Shown here piece by piece: positions 1 to 8,665 of a stretch of 64,000 nucleotides of DNA. Within the stretch, counting starts at the first letter, position 1, and each line of letters begins with the position of its first letter. This stretch comes from Azospirillum sp. 51_20 (lineage in GTDB: Bacteria; Pseudomonadota; Alphaproteobacteria; RF32; CAG-239). The DNA lies in contig MNTV01000026.1 in the NCBI GenBank assembly GCA_001917175.1, positions 3,156 through 67,155 of the forward strand, written 5' to 3'. The translations under genes were made by a program, and so were the position numbers. Under the pieces are notes generated by a model. The model was not told where the DNA came from and ran no database searches. It worked only from the letters and a program-made list of their open reading frames with translations.

Positions 1-276
1 GGGATCGGTTATGCCGTTACCCTGGACAAACTCGTCGACACCTCCGAAGAAAGCGAACTTTGTTTCAGACCGCTGAAGCCAAAACTTGAATCCGGATTGG
101 ACATTGTATGGAAAAAACACCGCGTATTCTCCCCGGCGGCCAAATTATTTTTGGACAAAGCGCTTGAAAAATTTGCCCCCGATACCCCGGCAGACGCATC
201 CGGACAAACGGCAAACGCAAACTTTGCGGGCAAATCCGATACCGTTTTTTTACCCAAAGATATATTTCATTCATAA
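1..276 (+). CDS. LysR-type transcriptional regulator, C-terminal fragment (runs in from the left edge)
   Basis: The first base opens a reading frame of 91 codons ending in TAA at 274-276; the 5' part lies outside the window. The residues read like the end of a LysR effector-binding domain: a hydrophobic strand with GIGYAV, a short acidic stretch, then LDIVWKKHRVFSPAAKLFLD, which matches the usual 'W+K-RPLSPAA+-FL' final helix of the family. After it comes a polar tail rich in Ala, Asp and Thr. DNA-binding part, target genes and inducer cannot be judged. A LysR relative is likely, but the assignment rests on this C-terminal signature only. Confidence 0.7.
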   Translation, partial: GIGYAVTLDKLVDTSEESELCFRPLKPKLESGLDIVWKKHRVFSPAAKLFLDKALEKFAPDTPADASGQTANANFAGKSDTVFLPKDIFHS

Positions 277-437
277 TGCATTGCCGGTTGCATGGCAGAA
301 TTGTTTTCCTCAAACGCCGTCGGCCGCAACATGAAAACAGAAAAACGACAAAGGAACAAAAAATTCATAACCGAAACATCGGCCGATCGTTCAACAAAAA
401 ATTCCCTGACCCCAAAAGCGCGGAATCGTTTTGCCGT

Positions 438-474
438 AATAAAAAAAGAGCTGCCCGCACAAACAGGCAACTCT
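438..474 (-). terminator. Intrinsic terminator of the downstream lipoprotein gene
   Basis: Read on the minus strand, AGAGTTGCC pairs with GGCAGCTCT (one G-U pair) and is followed by a run of seven or more T. It starts about ten bases after the stop codon of the minus-strand lipoprotein gene. Confidence 0.8.
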
Positions 475-484
475 CTTTATCAGG

Positions 485-1090
485 TTATTTACAAACCGGA
501 GAATACAACGAAATGCCGTTTACTCTCTCATGTTTGACAACAGCCCCCTTTTTTACTTCCAGCCAAAACGGCTCCACCATCGGGTTTACCGAAATAAATT
601 TTCCGTTGGTGAAAGTCACATTGGTAAGAATCTTACCCTGATATGACTGGAAATCGAATTTCCCGCTCGGAGACGTTAACAAGCCTCCTGACAGATATCC
701 CAAAAACCTTCCGGTTTCTCCTTCATAAACGCTGATAGAAGCAACCTCCAGTTCTTCAGTTATATCTGCCGGGGGAACCAGCCGCAGATAATCGCTTTGG
801 TATTCACCATAAACTTCAACAACCCAGCCCGGTTCCGCGTTCTGCCACAGCAAGACTTCGGGATCATAAAATTTTACTCTCTCCCTGTTCTCGTTTATAA
901 AATAATGATTCCACCGATCGTTGGGATCTATACGCACCGCATATCCGTTTCTCAGATATACGTGAACTTCAGAAGATGTTTTTTCTATTTTAAACACCTC
1001 CGTCGTTTCCAATACTTTATATTCGGAACAACTTGCAAACAAAAACGCCATTCCACAAATAATAAGTGTGGTTTTAATAATATTTTTCAT
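485..1090 (-). CDS. Predicted lipoprotein of unknown function
   Basis: A 201-residue protein with a lipoprotein signal: Lys-containing N-terminus, hydrophobic core and lipobox FASC with Cys21. The mature part is rich in beta-prone, aromatic and acidic stretches (for example RIDPNDRWNHYF) and shows no domain I recognise. It should be anchored in the inner or outer membrane facing the periplasm. It is a single-gene unit with its own terminator directly downstream, and it has no clear functional neighbour. Function unknown; the lipoprotein call is firm. Confidence 0.8.
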   Translation of the reverse strand: MKNIIKTTLIICGMAFLFASCSEYKVLETTEVFKIEKTSSEVHVYLRNGYAVRIDPNDRWNHYFINENRERVKFYDPEVLLWQNAEPGWVVEVYGEYQSDYLRLVPPADITEELEVASISVYEGETGRFLGYLSGGLLTSPSGKFDFQSYQGKILTNVTFTNGKFISVNPMVEPFWLEVKKGAVVKHERVNGISLYSPVCK

Positions 1091-1349
1091 GGTATTTAAT
1101 AATTTTTATTCTTTATCAGTATATCATTTTTTTTACAAAAAGCAACTCCTTTTGCCCAAAAACAAACGTTCGTCTCCGTAATCCGCTCATTTTCGAATCT
1201 CCCGGCAACCGGCCGGCGCACTTCCCTCAGAATATGTCCGGCAGCAAACATGTATCGAGTTAAATGAATAAACAAAGCAGCACTTGACCGAACTCTTTTT
1301 TCTTGTCATCTTCCCGATTTCGGAGTTTAATCGTTATTCGGAGGCTGTC

Positions 1350-1889
1350 ATGAAAATTCTGATTATCGGTCCGCTCGGCGCAGGAAAATCGTCGCTCGCT
1401 TATGCAATAAACAAAAGATTCAACCTCCCGCGGTTAAACATCGACGAAGTCTGCCGCAATACGGAAGACGGAAGCTATTATTCCGTCGGGGAACAGTTTT
1501 CCCGGCTGAAGCTTTTTCTTTCGGAAAACGACGGCTGGGTTGCGGAAGGCTGCCAGAAGTACATCTACGAAACAATGCGGCCGGACCTGATTATAGACAT
1601 GAGAATCTGCCGGCCGGTCGCGATATGGCGCTTTACCGTGCGTTTTCTGAAAGCAAAAAAGCTTATCGGCAGAAAAATCGACAAGGAACTGCCGGTTCAG
1701 GCTTACCATTATCGGAAAATAAGCCTGAAAAAGATCCGGGATTATGACAACTGCAACCGGGAAATCAATGCGGAAATTTCCGTTTTTTTAAAAAATGCAA
1801 AAATCCCGGTCATCAAATGCAAAAATTTTCGCCAATACGGAAAAGTTTTCGCTTATATCGAAAATTTCCGGCCGGTGCGCCCGATTTAA
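1350..1889 (+). CDS. P-loop nucleotide kinase, adenylate kinase/FlaR-like
   Basis: A 179-residue protein that begins with a Walker A loop close to the N-terminus (GPLGAGKSSLA, about residues 8-18), as in small nucleoside or shikimate-type kinases and in proteins annotated 'DNA topology modulation kinase FlaR'. NIDEV and WVAEG follow at the positions where this fold places its substrate-binding and Walker B-like strands. The start at 1350 is chosen because CGGAGG lies six bases upstream; a longer frame starting at 1284 lacks a ribosome site. Phosphate acceptor unknown. It precedes an acetyltransferase gene by about 100 bases. Confidence 0.7.
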   Translation: MKILIIGPLGAGKSSLAYAINKRFNLPRLNIDEVCRNTEDGSYYSVGEQFSRLKLFLSENDGWVAEGCQKYIYETMRPDLIIDMRICRPVAIWRFTVRFLKAKKLIGRKIDKELPVQAYHYRKISLKKIRDYDNCNREINAEISVFLKNAKIPVIKCKNFRQYGKVFAYIENFRPVRPI

Positions 1890-1992
1890 CGAGTTGCGAC
1901 AAGCGGACCTTTTCTTTTCAGAACGACACGGCCGATTTTTTGTTATACGATATTTTAACCCGGCAAAAGGTATAATGTCGGCGGAGGTAAAA

Positions 1993-2553
1993 ATGAGACT
2001 GATAGAAACACCCTGTGCCGCCTGTCTGGCACAGATTGAAAAGCTGTATTACGAAGCGTTTCCGGTTGAGGAACAAAAACCGTTTTCCGTAATTCTGGAA
2101 AAAAACAGGGAAGGGTCGATGGAGATCCTCGCCGCCGAAAACAATCACAAGGATTTCACGGGACTGGCCATTACCGCGCGGCACCGCGATCTGGTCATGC
2201 TTGACTATTTTGCCATTTCGCCCTGTCACAGACAAGGGGGCGTAGGCTCAAAAGTTTTCCGGATGCTGAAAGAACGTTATGCCGGTCAACGTTTTTTTCT
2301 CGAAATAGAAAGCACGCTGGTCAAAGCGGAAAATGCCGAACAGCGCAAACGGCGCAAAGCCTTCTACCTTAAAAACGGCATGGTCGACATGCCCTTTACG
2401 GTTGACGCCTTCGGCGTGGAGATGGAAATTCTGGCCGACGGCTGTTCCCTTGAATTCGAAGAATACCGGGACTTGTACCACAGTCTTTTCGGCGCGTCCG
2501 CGCACGGCAGGATCAAACTGAAAACGCCGCTGCCGCAAGCGTCGAAAAAATAA
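1993..2553 (+). CDS. GNAT-family N-acetyltransferase
   Basis: A 187-residue acetyl-CoA-dependent acyltransferase of the GNAT fold. The diagnostic segment is LDYFAISPCHRQGGVGSKVF (about residues 77-96): the beta4 strand and the R/Q-x-x-G-x-G/A pyrophosphate-binding loop, here RQGGVG. The C-terminal third carries Phe/Tyr-rich strands and FYLKNGM, matching the usual 'FYEKxGF' element. The start is set by GGAGG five bases before the ATG. Substrate unknown. A strong terminator follows. Confidence 0.8.
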   Translation: MRLIETPCAACLAQIEKLYYEAFPVEEQKPFSVILEKNREGSMEILAAENNHKDFTGLAITARHRDLVMLDYFAISPCHRQGGVGSKVFRMLKERYAGQRFFLEIESTLVKAENAEQRKRRKAFYLKNGMVDMPFTVDAFGVEMEILADGCSLEFEEYRDLYHSLFGASAHGRIKLKTPLPQASKK

Positions 2554-2575
2554 CCGGCGGCATATGAATTTGCAA

Positions 2576-2604
2576 AAACCCCGTTCGACAGACGGGGTTT
2601 TGTT
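2576..2604. terminator. Bidirectional intrinsic terminator
   Basis: ACCCCGT-TCGACAG-ACGGGGT hairpin with T-rich flank downstream on the plus strand and A-rich flank upstream, so it can end both the acetyltransferase gene and the convergent small minus-strand gene. Confidence 0.85.
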
Positions 2605-2625
2605 TCATTTTCCGCCCCGGAAACA

Positions 2626-2886
2626 TCAATTTCCGGCAGGCAGTTCTTCAAGCACTCGCGACACCACCAGACAATTATGGTAATGTTTGGCGCCGCGGAT
2701 CATGGTAAAATAGCGGCAGCGCTCGCGGTCGGCAAATTCGAAAGAACGTTTGACCAGGTCGGACACTTCGGTCAAAGCTTCTTTGGAAAGGCCTGTCAAT
2801 AAAAAACGAAGACGATGTTCGTCCGGTTCTTCAGTTGCCACAATCATCATGTGTTTCAACTGTTTTTTCAATTCTTCCGTTTTCAT
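2626..2886 (-). CDS. Small hypothetical protein (86 aa)
   Basis: An 86-residue mixed alpha/beta protein with many charged residues; it begins MKTEELKKQLKHMMIVATEE and has a central amphipathic helix (SDLVKRSFEFADRERCRYF). No signal peptide or membrane segment. No Shine-Dalgarno sequence is obvious, but the frame closes at the shared terminator and codon use resembles the neighbours. Function unknown. Confidence 0.6.
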   Translation of the reverse strand: MKTEELKKQLKHMMIVATEEPDEHRLRFLLTGLSKEALTEVSDLVKRSFEFADRERCRYFTMIRGAKHYHNCLVVSRVLEELPAGN

Positions 2887-3028
2887 AACGATTGTAAAAA
2901 TAATCTTTCAGCGGCTTCAAACTGCCATAGCTGACATCCGTTGTCAAGCTTTTCCGCAAACGGACGAAAAAACTTTACCGCCGTTTTTCTCCGTTTTACA
3001 ATAAAGAAAAAAGAATCGGTGCACCATC

Positions 3029-3376
3029 ATGACAGAAGATATTTTTTCCCGTCTGGGCCGTTCGCCTTTCCGCAGCCGCTTCCGGCTGAAGACGGCGGAC
3101 ATTTCCTATGTCCGGCAAAAAGGGCTCGACATCGTCCGCCGGCATGCCGAAAATTTTGTCGGTAAGCGGCTGGCGCCGGCGGAAATCGCCAACGACGGCA
3201 GGCAGACGCCGATGCGCGGCCACCCGGTATTCATCGCCCAGCACGCCACCGCCACCTGCTGCCGCCAATGCCTGTTCAAATGGCACGGCATTCTCCCGGG
3301 CAGAGAGTTAACGCCGGAAGAACAAAAATATGCGGTTGATCTGATTATGGAATGGATCCGCAGGCAAACGGACTGA
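3029..3376 (+). CDS. DUF4186 family protein
   Basis: A 115-residue protein that matches my memory of DUF4186 along its length: an Arg/Phe-rich start (GRSPFRSRFRL), a central block with NDGRQTPMRGHPVFIAQHAT, then TCCRQCLFKWHGI with a CC-x2-C cluster and His that could bind a metal. The family is short, conserved and uncharacterised. The gene runs towards the arsR-like gene and stops seven bases before its end. Confidence 0.75.
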   Translation: MTEDIFSRLGRSPFRSRFRLKTADISYVRQKGLDIVRRHAENFVGKRLAPAEIANDGRQTPMRGHPVFIAQHATATCCRQCLFKWHGILPGRELTPEEQKYAVDLIMEWIRRQTD

Positions 3377-3382
3377 CGGCCG

Positions 3383-3733
3383 CTATTCGCGGACATGCTC
3401 CAGCGCCTTTTCCCAGATGATGCGGACATGATCGTCGTTTAAGGCATAGTAAACGTTTTTTCCTTTTTTGTCCGCCCGCACCAGCTTGGCTATACGCAGA
3501 ATCTTCAACTGGTGGGAAACTGCCGACTTGGTCATGTCAAGCAGTACCGCCAGATCGCTTACGCACAGCGACTCTTTTTCCAACGCCCACAAAATGTTAA
3601 TGCGGGTCGGGTCGCCCATAACCTTAAAAAAGTCGGAAAGACCGTACAACAGCTCTTCCTCCGGCATTTCGGCGCGGATTGCCGCCACGGTCCGGGGACG
3701 GAGGGCGGTGCAGTCCGCCTGAGTGTTTTCCAT
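3383..3733 (-). CDS. ArsR/SmtB-family metal-responsive repressor
   Basis: A 116-residue winged-helix repressor. The core reads FFKVMGDPTRINILWAL, then SLCVSDLAVLLDMTKSAVSH as helix-turn-helix with a single Cys (CadC and ZiaR have a comparable ELCVxDL). The last helix carries DDHVRIIWEKALEHVRE, the Asp-x-His ... His-x-x-Glu arrangement of the alpha5 zinc site in SmtB/CzrA proteins. It is divergent from the P-type ATPase gene and probably binds the repeats between them, releasing DNA when Zn, Cd or a similar ion binds. GAGAGGAG precedes the start. Confidence 0.9.
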   Translation of the reverse strand: MENTQADCTALRPRTVAAIRAEMPEEELLYGLSDFFKVMGDPTRINILWALEKESLCVSDLAVLLDMTKSAVSHQLKILRIAKLVRADKKGKNVYYALNDDHVRIIWEKALEHVRE

Positions 3734-3817
3734 GCGACGCTCCTCTCAAGCGATTAAATTCTGCTTTTACAATAATCGAATCGCCGACGGCACACAAGCG
3801 TTTTTATCATTTTTTTA

Positions 3818-3880
3818 TTGACAATTGAACGATTGCTCAACTATTATACAAACAAAGACGATTGAACAACTGTTTGAACG
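3818..3880 (+). promoter_or_regulatory. Promoter and ArsR/SmtB-type operators of the metal ATPase gene
   Basis: TTGACA (3818-3823) and TATTAT (3842-3847) are 18 bases apart. Between them lies TGAACGATTGCTCA (3826-3839), an imperfect inverted repeat resembling SmtB/CzrA operators. A second TGAAC-type element (3863-3877) sits just downstream of the expected start. A repressor bound here would block RNA polymerase directly. Confidence 0.65.
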
Positions 3881-3891
3881 GAGATACGCTT

Positions 3892-5799
3892 ATGTGTAAA
3901 GAACATCACCATTGCTCTCATCATCAGGCACAAGAATGCGGCCACTGCCATCATGAACACGGCAATGCCCGTCTGCCGCTGCAAATCGGCGCCGCCGTGC
4001 TGCTGTTTGCCGCGGCCGTCAGCGGTCTGCTGCCGCCGGCTGCCGGCACTGCTCTCTTTGTTGCCGCCTGGTTCGTTGCCGGCGCGGATATCGTTTATGC
4101 GGCGGGCAGAAACATTCTCCGCGGAAAATGGCTGGACGAAAACGCCCTGATGACAATCGCTACTCTCGGCGCCGTTTTCCTCGGCGAATATCCGGAAGCG
4201 GCAATGGTGATGATTTTGTTCCAAAGCGGCGAATATCTTCAGCACAAGGCGGTGGAAAGCTCCAAACGCTCAATCGCCGAACTGATGGATATCCGGCCCG
4301 ACTATGCCTGCCGGGAAGAAAACGGCACGGCGGTCAGAAGACGGCCGGAAGAAATTGCCGTCGGCGACGTCATCATCGTTAAAAGCGGCGAAAAGATCCC
4401 GCTTGACGGTTTAGTTACGGACGGCGAGGCAACGGTTGACACTTCCGCCCTGACCGGAGAATCCCTGCCGCGCCGGCTGGTTCCCGGCAGCGAGGCGCTG
4501 AGCGGTTTCATCAACACCAACGGCCTGCTTAAAATAAAAGTGAGCAAACCCTTCGGCGAATCGACCGCCGCCAAAATCCTCGAACTGGTGGAACATGCGG
4601 ACGCGCGCAAAGCCCGTACGGAAAAGTTCATTACCCGTTTTGCCCGCTTTTACACGCCGGCAGTGGTGGCTGCCGCTATATTGCTGGCTTTGGTGCCGCC
4701 GCTTGTCGTTCCCGGCACCGCGTTTGCCGAATGGCTGCAGCGCGCGTTGACATTTCTTGTTATCTCCTGTCCCTGCGCACTGGTCATTTCGGTTCCGCTC
4801 ACCTTTTTTGCCGGCATCGGCGGCGCTTCCCGCAACGGCATTCTGATCAAAGGCAGCAATTATCTGGAAACGCTGGCAAACTGTAAAACAGCGGTTTTTG
4901 ACAAGACCGGCACCCTTACCCGCGGCGTATTTGAAGTCAGCCGCATTCTGCCGGCTGCCGGCATCGGCGAAGACCGGCTGCTGAAAACCGCCGCAGCGGC
5001 GGAAAGCGCCTCCAACCATCCGATTGCACTGTCAATCCGCAAAGCGGCCGGAGAAAAGGAAACCGGCCTGCCCGGCGGACAGGCGGAAGAAATCGCCGGC
5101 TGCGGCGTCCGCATCAAAAAAGACGGAAAAGAAATTCTTGCCGGCAACCTCAAACTGATGGAAAAATTTAAGATTTCCGGAATTAAAGAAGCTGACGGCG
5201 GCACGGTTGCATATATTGCCGAAGACGGAAAATATCTCGGCGCGCTGGTTATTTCCGATACGGTTAAGGAAACCGCCGTCGGCGCCGTCGCCGAACTCGG
5301 AAAACTGGGAATAAGGACCGTCATGCTGACCGGCGACAACGAACCGGCCGCCGCGGCTGCCGCCGGACAGCTCGGCATTGCCCGTTTTTATGCCGGACTG
5401 CTGCCGGGAGAAAAAGTGGAAAAACTGGAAGAACTGATTAAAGCCCGCAGCGGCGGTTCCGTCATCTTTGCCGGCGACGGCATCAACGACGCGCCGGTTT
5501 TAACCCGCGCCGACGCCGGCATCGCCATGGGTACGACGGGATCCGACGCGGCAATTGAAGCCGCCGACGCGGTTATCATGAACGACGACCCGCAAAAGGT
5601 GGCGGAGGCGGTTAAAATCGCCCGCAAAACCATGGGCATTGTCCGCCAGAACATCGTCTTCGCGCTTAGTGTCAAAGCTCTTTTCCTCGGGTTGGGCGCC
5701 GCCGGCATGATGACCATGTGGGGCGCGGTTTTTGCCGACGTCGGCGTGACCATGCTGGCTGTGTTGAACGCTCTCCGCGCTTTTAGAAAGCCTATCTAG
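3892..5799 (+). CDS. zntA: P1B-type Zn2+/Cd2+/Pb2+-exporting ATPase (ZntA/CadA-like)
   Basis: A 635-residue inner-membrane pump that uses ATP to expel soft divalent metals. It shows TGES (actuator), SCPCAL with the CPC metal-binding triplet (C293-C295), DKTGT with phosphorylated D337, a TGDN element and GDGINDAP in the hinge region. The N-terminus is a short Cys/His-rich sensor-like stretch (CKEHHHCSHHQ...) rather than a full GMTCxxC domain. CPC in this context is typical of P1B-1/P1B-2 pumps; the SmtB-like neighbour favours Zn/Cd over Cu. Start at 3892 has ACGGAG upstream; a frame start at 3862 lies inside the operator region. Confidence 0.9.
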   Translation: MCKEHHHCSHHQAQECGHCHHEHGNARLPLQIGAAVLLFAAAVSGLLPPAAGTALFVAAWFVAGADIVYAAGRNILRGKWLDENALMTIATLGAVFLGEYPEAAMVMILFQSGEYLQHKAVESSKRSIAELMDIRPDYACREENGTAVRRRPEEIAVGDVIIVKSGEKIPLDGLVTDGEATVDTSALTGESLPRRLVPGSEALSGFINTNGLLKIKVSKPFGESTAAKILELVEHADARKARTEKFITRFARFYTPAVVAAAILLALVPPLVVPGTAFAEWLQRALTFLVISCPCALVISVPLTFFAGIGGASRNGILIKGSNYLETLANCKTAVFDKTGTLTRGVFEVSRILPAAGIGEDRLLKTAAAAESASNHPIALSIRKAAGEKETGLPGGQAEEIAGCGVRIKKDGKEILAGNLKLMEKFKISGIKEADGGTVAYIAEDGKYLGALVISDTVKETAVGAVAELGKLGIRTVMLTGDNEPAAAAAAGQLGIARFYAGLLPGEKVEKLEELIKARSGGSVIFAGDGINDAPVLTRADAGIAMGTTGSDAAIEAADAVIMNDDPQKVAEAVKIARKTMGIVRQNIVFALSVKALFLGLGAAGMMTMWGAVFADVGVTMLAVLNALRAFRKPI

Positions 5800-5828
5800 A
5801 ACAAAAATGCAAAAATTTTCCGGCGGCT

Positions 5829-5860
5829 CTTGATTCTGCCTTTTGGCCACCCTACCTGTT
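5829..5860 (+). promoter_or_regulatory. Candidate RpoH (sigma-32) promoter of hsp20
   Basis: CTTG (5829-5832), 18 bases, then CCTACCT (5851-5857) resembles the alphaproteobacterial heat-shock consensus CTTG-N17/18-CYTATNT. It lies about 40 bases before the hsp20 start codon. Confidence 0.45.
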
Positions 5861-5898
5861 TTAACAGAAGGATGATTGATCAAACAAGGAGGTTTAAA

Positions 5899-6378
5899 AT
5901 GTCTGATTCATTGGTCAGCCGCAAAGAACACGGTCATCATGCCCCGCTGCGCTGCGGCTTTAACAAAGATTTTAACGATCTGCTCAACGGCTTTTTCGGC
6001 AACTGGCTCGATTTGCCGGAAGAAAAGAACTTTATTGCCAAGAACGAACCGAAAATAGAAGTCCGCGAAAACGAAAAAGAAGTAACGGTACGCGCCGAAA
6101 TGCCGGGTATGAAGGAAGAAGACATTGATCTGGAACTGTCTTCCGACGGGTATCTGACAATTTCCGGCGAAAAAAAGCAGGAACACCGGGAAGAACACAA
6201 AGGAAGTTATTTTTCGGAAATTTCCTACGGCACTTTCAGCCGTACGGTTCCGCTGCCCTGGGAACTGAAATTTGACGACGCCAAAGCCGATTTTGAAAAC
6301 GGCGTGCTCACCGTTACGGTTCCCAAATCTTCCGACGAACAGGGCAAAAAGCGCAAAATTGCCATCAACCGCAAATAA
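5899..6378 (+). CDS. Small heat-shock protein, Hsp20/alpha-crystallin family
   Basis: A 159-residue ATP-independent holdase that binds unfolding proteins in the cytoplasm. The alpha-crystallin domain spans about residues 50-150, with the A-x-x-x-(N)-G-V-L motif present as ADFENGVLTVTVPK and an earlier LTISGEKK strand. A His-rich N-terminal arm precedes it. Start is set by AAGGAGG eight bases upstream. The gene is monocistronic, with a heat-shock-type promoter candidate and a strong terminator. Confidence 0.93.
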   Translation: MSDSLVSRKEHGHHAPLRCGFNKDFNDLLNGFFGNWLDLPEEKNFIAKNEPKIEVRENEKEVTVRAEMPGMKEEDIDLELSSDGYLTISGEKKQEHREEHKGSYFSEISYGTFSRTVPLPWELKFDDAKADFENGVLTVTVPKSSDEQGKKRKIAINRK

Positions 6379-6395
6379 TCCGGTCATGATGACGA

Positions 6396-6424
6396 ACACC
6401 CCGGGAAATTCCCGGGGTTTTTTA
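6396..6424 (+). terminator. Intrinsic terminator of hsp20
   Basis: ACCCCGGGAA pairs with TTCCCGGGGT and is followed by TTTTTT. Confidence 0.9.
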
Positions 6425-6558
6425 TTTGCCGCCCGACAGGAAAACCCGGGTTTGCCCGGGGGCTAAATGCTTTGGTGCCGGGATAACGCCGACTTATGCC
6501 TTTGATCATGCTCTGACCGTTGGGTTTGCTGCTGTTTTATTCCCCGCTTACCGTTTTT

Positions 6559-7068
6559 TTAACCGCGGCATATCTTGTCAAACACGATCCGCGAAGAACC
6601 GTCGGCAATATCAATCAGGCCGCAGAGGGTAAAGTTGTTTTTGCCAAGCACCCGGCGCATCGGCAGATTGTCGCGGTGGGTGTCGATTTTCAGATAGTCT
6701 ATGTTGCGGGCAAGCGACAGCTTTTCGGCATGACGCAAAGCGGCCGAGGCCAGTCCGCGTCCCCGCCAGGCGGCGCCGACCGCCACCCGGTGAACGACGG
6801 CAAAACGCCCTTCCCGCCGCCAGCTGCCGTTATAGATTTTGTCATAATCGGCGTCGCCGTCAAAAGAAACGGCGAAAGAAGCGGCCACCTGCCCTTCCTC
6901 TTCCGCCACATAACAATTGCCGGCAACAATGTCCCGTTCAATGACGCCGGCGTTCGGATAGCTCCGCTGCCACTGGTTAATGCCCTGTTCTTTCAAATTC
7001 CGTCTGGCCTCGTTGATGATTTCCATAATTGCCGGAAGATCGCTTAAACCGGCTGCTCTGATTTTCAT
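6559..7068 (-). CDS. GNAT-family N-acetyltransferase
   Basis: A 169-residue GNAT enzyme. The acetyl-CoA signature VHRVAVGAAWRGRGLASAAL (about residues 90-109) has the R-G-x-G-L/x-A loop and flanking strand and helix. An N-terminal IRAAGLSDLPAIMEII start is typical of single-domain N-acetyltransferases. AAAGGAG precedes the start. Upstream on the same strand lie a strong hairpin terminator and a short Thr-rich reading frame, so expression may depend on read-through (see findings). Substrate unknown. Confidence 0.82.
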   Translation of the reverse strand: MKIRAAGLSDLPAIMEIINEARRNLKEQGINQWQRSYPNAGVIERDIVAGNCYVAEEEGQVAASFAVSFDGDADYDKIYNGSWRREGRFAVVHRVAVGAAWRGRGLASAALRHAEKLSLARNIDYLKIDTHRDNLPMRRVLGKNNFTLCGLIDIADGSSRIVFDKICRG

Positions 7069-7099
7069 ATCGGTTCTCCTTTTTCAAAAATTAAAGAAA

Positions 7100-7140
7100 C
7101 AAAAAAGAAACCGCCCGGTTCCTTACGAAACCGGGCGGTT
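7100..7140 (-). terminator. Strong hairpin with T-run upstream of the GNAT gene
   Basis: AACCGCCCGGTT and AACCGGGCGGTT form a 12-bp stem with an eight-base loop; on the minus strand TTTCTTTTTTG follows. It ends transcripts from the broken dehydrogenase region, or acts as an attenuator for the acetyltransferase gene 30 bases further on. Confidence 0.8.
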
Positions 7141-7166
7141 GAAAGTTTGATAAAAGCCGTAACAAA

Positions 7167-7301
7167 CTATGCCGTTTTCCGTAAGGTCAGGAACGGGATA
7201 ACGGTGGTAGTGGTAACGGTTACGGCGGCAAAGGAAACGGCTGCCGGCGTCATTACGGCGCGGCAGGCAAAACGCTTATTTTCGGCCAAGGCAAAAAACA
7301 T
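7167..7301 (-). CDS. Candidate short peptide (44 aa), possible leader peptide
   Basis: ATG at 7301, with TAAGGAAA about ten bases upstream, opens 44 codons ending in TAG. Residues include VTVTTTTVIPFL: six Thr and several Val/Ile codons in a row, as in amino-acid-responsive leader peptides such as thrL. It lies just upstream of the strong hairpin with T-run. The function is a guess; the opposite strand is also open here, so the frame may be chance. Confidence 0.3.
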   Translation of the reverse strand: MFFALAENKRFACRAVMTPAAVSFAAVTVTTTTVIPFLTLRKTA

Positions 7302-7370
7302 GTTTTCCGTTTCCTTAAATAAATTAACGATAAGTTCAGATTAAAGACAGATTATCGGACTGTCAATCTT

Positions 7371-8395
7371 TTATTTATACGACTGCCTGAGAATTTCAAC
7401 ACATTCATTTTCGTCAAGCGGCGCCGGATCCAGGGCGAAAAGGCCACCCATCGTTTCACGCGCAGTTTGCGCATAGCGGCGCAGATTGCCGCCGTCGATG
7501 CCGTAGTCGGACATTTTCAAATCATCGACGCCGCAGGCCTTTTGCAGATCAACCAGCGCGGCAACGAAATCCTCTGCCTTGTCAGCATCTTTTCGGCCCA
7601 GCGCTTTGGCCATTGCAACCATCCGCTCGTCACAGGCATGCTTGTCGACAAAAGTCTGATAATAAGCGCGGCTGATCATGATCAACCCGGCGCCGTGCGG
7701 CAAATTCGGATGCCAGGCGGACAGCGCATGTTCCAGGCTGTGTTCGGAAATGCAGCAGGAAGTCGACTCGACCATGCCCGACAGGGTGTTGGCCAGCGCC
7801 ACGTCGGCGCGCGCTTCCCGGTCGGAACCGTCTTTGACGGCTTTGGCCAGACTGCGGCCGATCAGTTCGATCGCTTTTATGGCGTAAATGTCGCTTATCG
7901 GGGTGCTGCAGTTGGCAAGATAGCCCTCGGTGCTGTGAAAGAGGGCGTCAAACCCCTGATAAGCGGTCAGATGCGGCGGCACGGTCATCATCAGTTCGGG
8001 ATCAACAATCGAGAGCACCGGAAAGACTTCCGGCCAGCCGGCACCGATCTTCTCATTGCTGTCTTCTTTGGTAATCACCGTCCACGGATCGGCTTCGGTA
8101 CCGGTGCCCGCGGTAGTGGTTACCGCCACAACCGGCAGCGGCGAATTTGCCAACGGCTGCCCTTTGCCGGAACCGGCCGCAATATAATCCCAATAGTCGC
8201 CCGGATTGGCCGCCATTACGGCAATCGCCTTGGCGGCATCGATCGGCGACCCGCCGCCGAGACCAAGCACAAAATCGCAGGCTTCCGCCCGGGCCAGGGC
8301 AGCGCCTTTTTGCCCGGCAGCTTCTGTTTGTGCAGATCGTTCAAACGGCCGGCACCGAACAAAATCCGGGTAGGAATATAATAGTCAAAATTCAT
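7371..8395 (-). pseudogene. Iron-containing alcohol dehydrogenase, inactivated by internal deletion
   Basis: The frame starts properly at 8395 behind AGGAGGT with MNFDYYIPTRILFGAGRLND, the usual N-terminus of NAD(P)-dependent Fe-alcohol (butanol-type) dehydrogenases, and reaches LPGKKAL at about 8300. Then roughly 50 codons expected in the family are absent and the frame shifts: the remaining coding part (299 codons, from MLGLGGGSPIDAAK on) is in another frame. The rest is intact, including GGGSP, the TTAGTGTE-like nucleotide site, and metal ligands in DALFH and in EHALSAWHPNLPHG. Loss of part of the Rossmann domain should abolish activity. The second half has no own ribosome site. Confidence 0.8.
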
Positions 8396-8616
8396 CTTTA
8401 ACCTCCTTTTACAATTGAGAAACTTTGGTTTCAGCATAGTGTCCCCTTTGTTCGTTGGCAAGCCGCAAAGGTATTTTTTCACCCGCAAACTTCCACCGGC
8501 CGGCGCAAGCGGCATTAACCGTTCCGAACGGGTTCGCCCGGCTCCAAAGTTTCGCAAGCCTTGCGGCCGCGCGGAAACTTCCGCATCCGCCCGCCCGTGC
8601 AGACGTCCGAATCATA

Positions 8617-8652
8617 AAAAAAAGCCCGCTCCCCGCAAGGAACGGACTTTTT
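8617..8652 (-). terminator. Intrinsic terminator after the two acyl carrier protein genes
   Basis: On the minus strand AGTCCGTTCC pairs with GGAGCGGGCT (with G-U pairs) and is followed by eight T. Confidence 0.8.
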
Positions 8653-8665
8653 ATCAACCGGCGGC

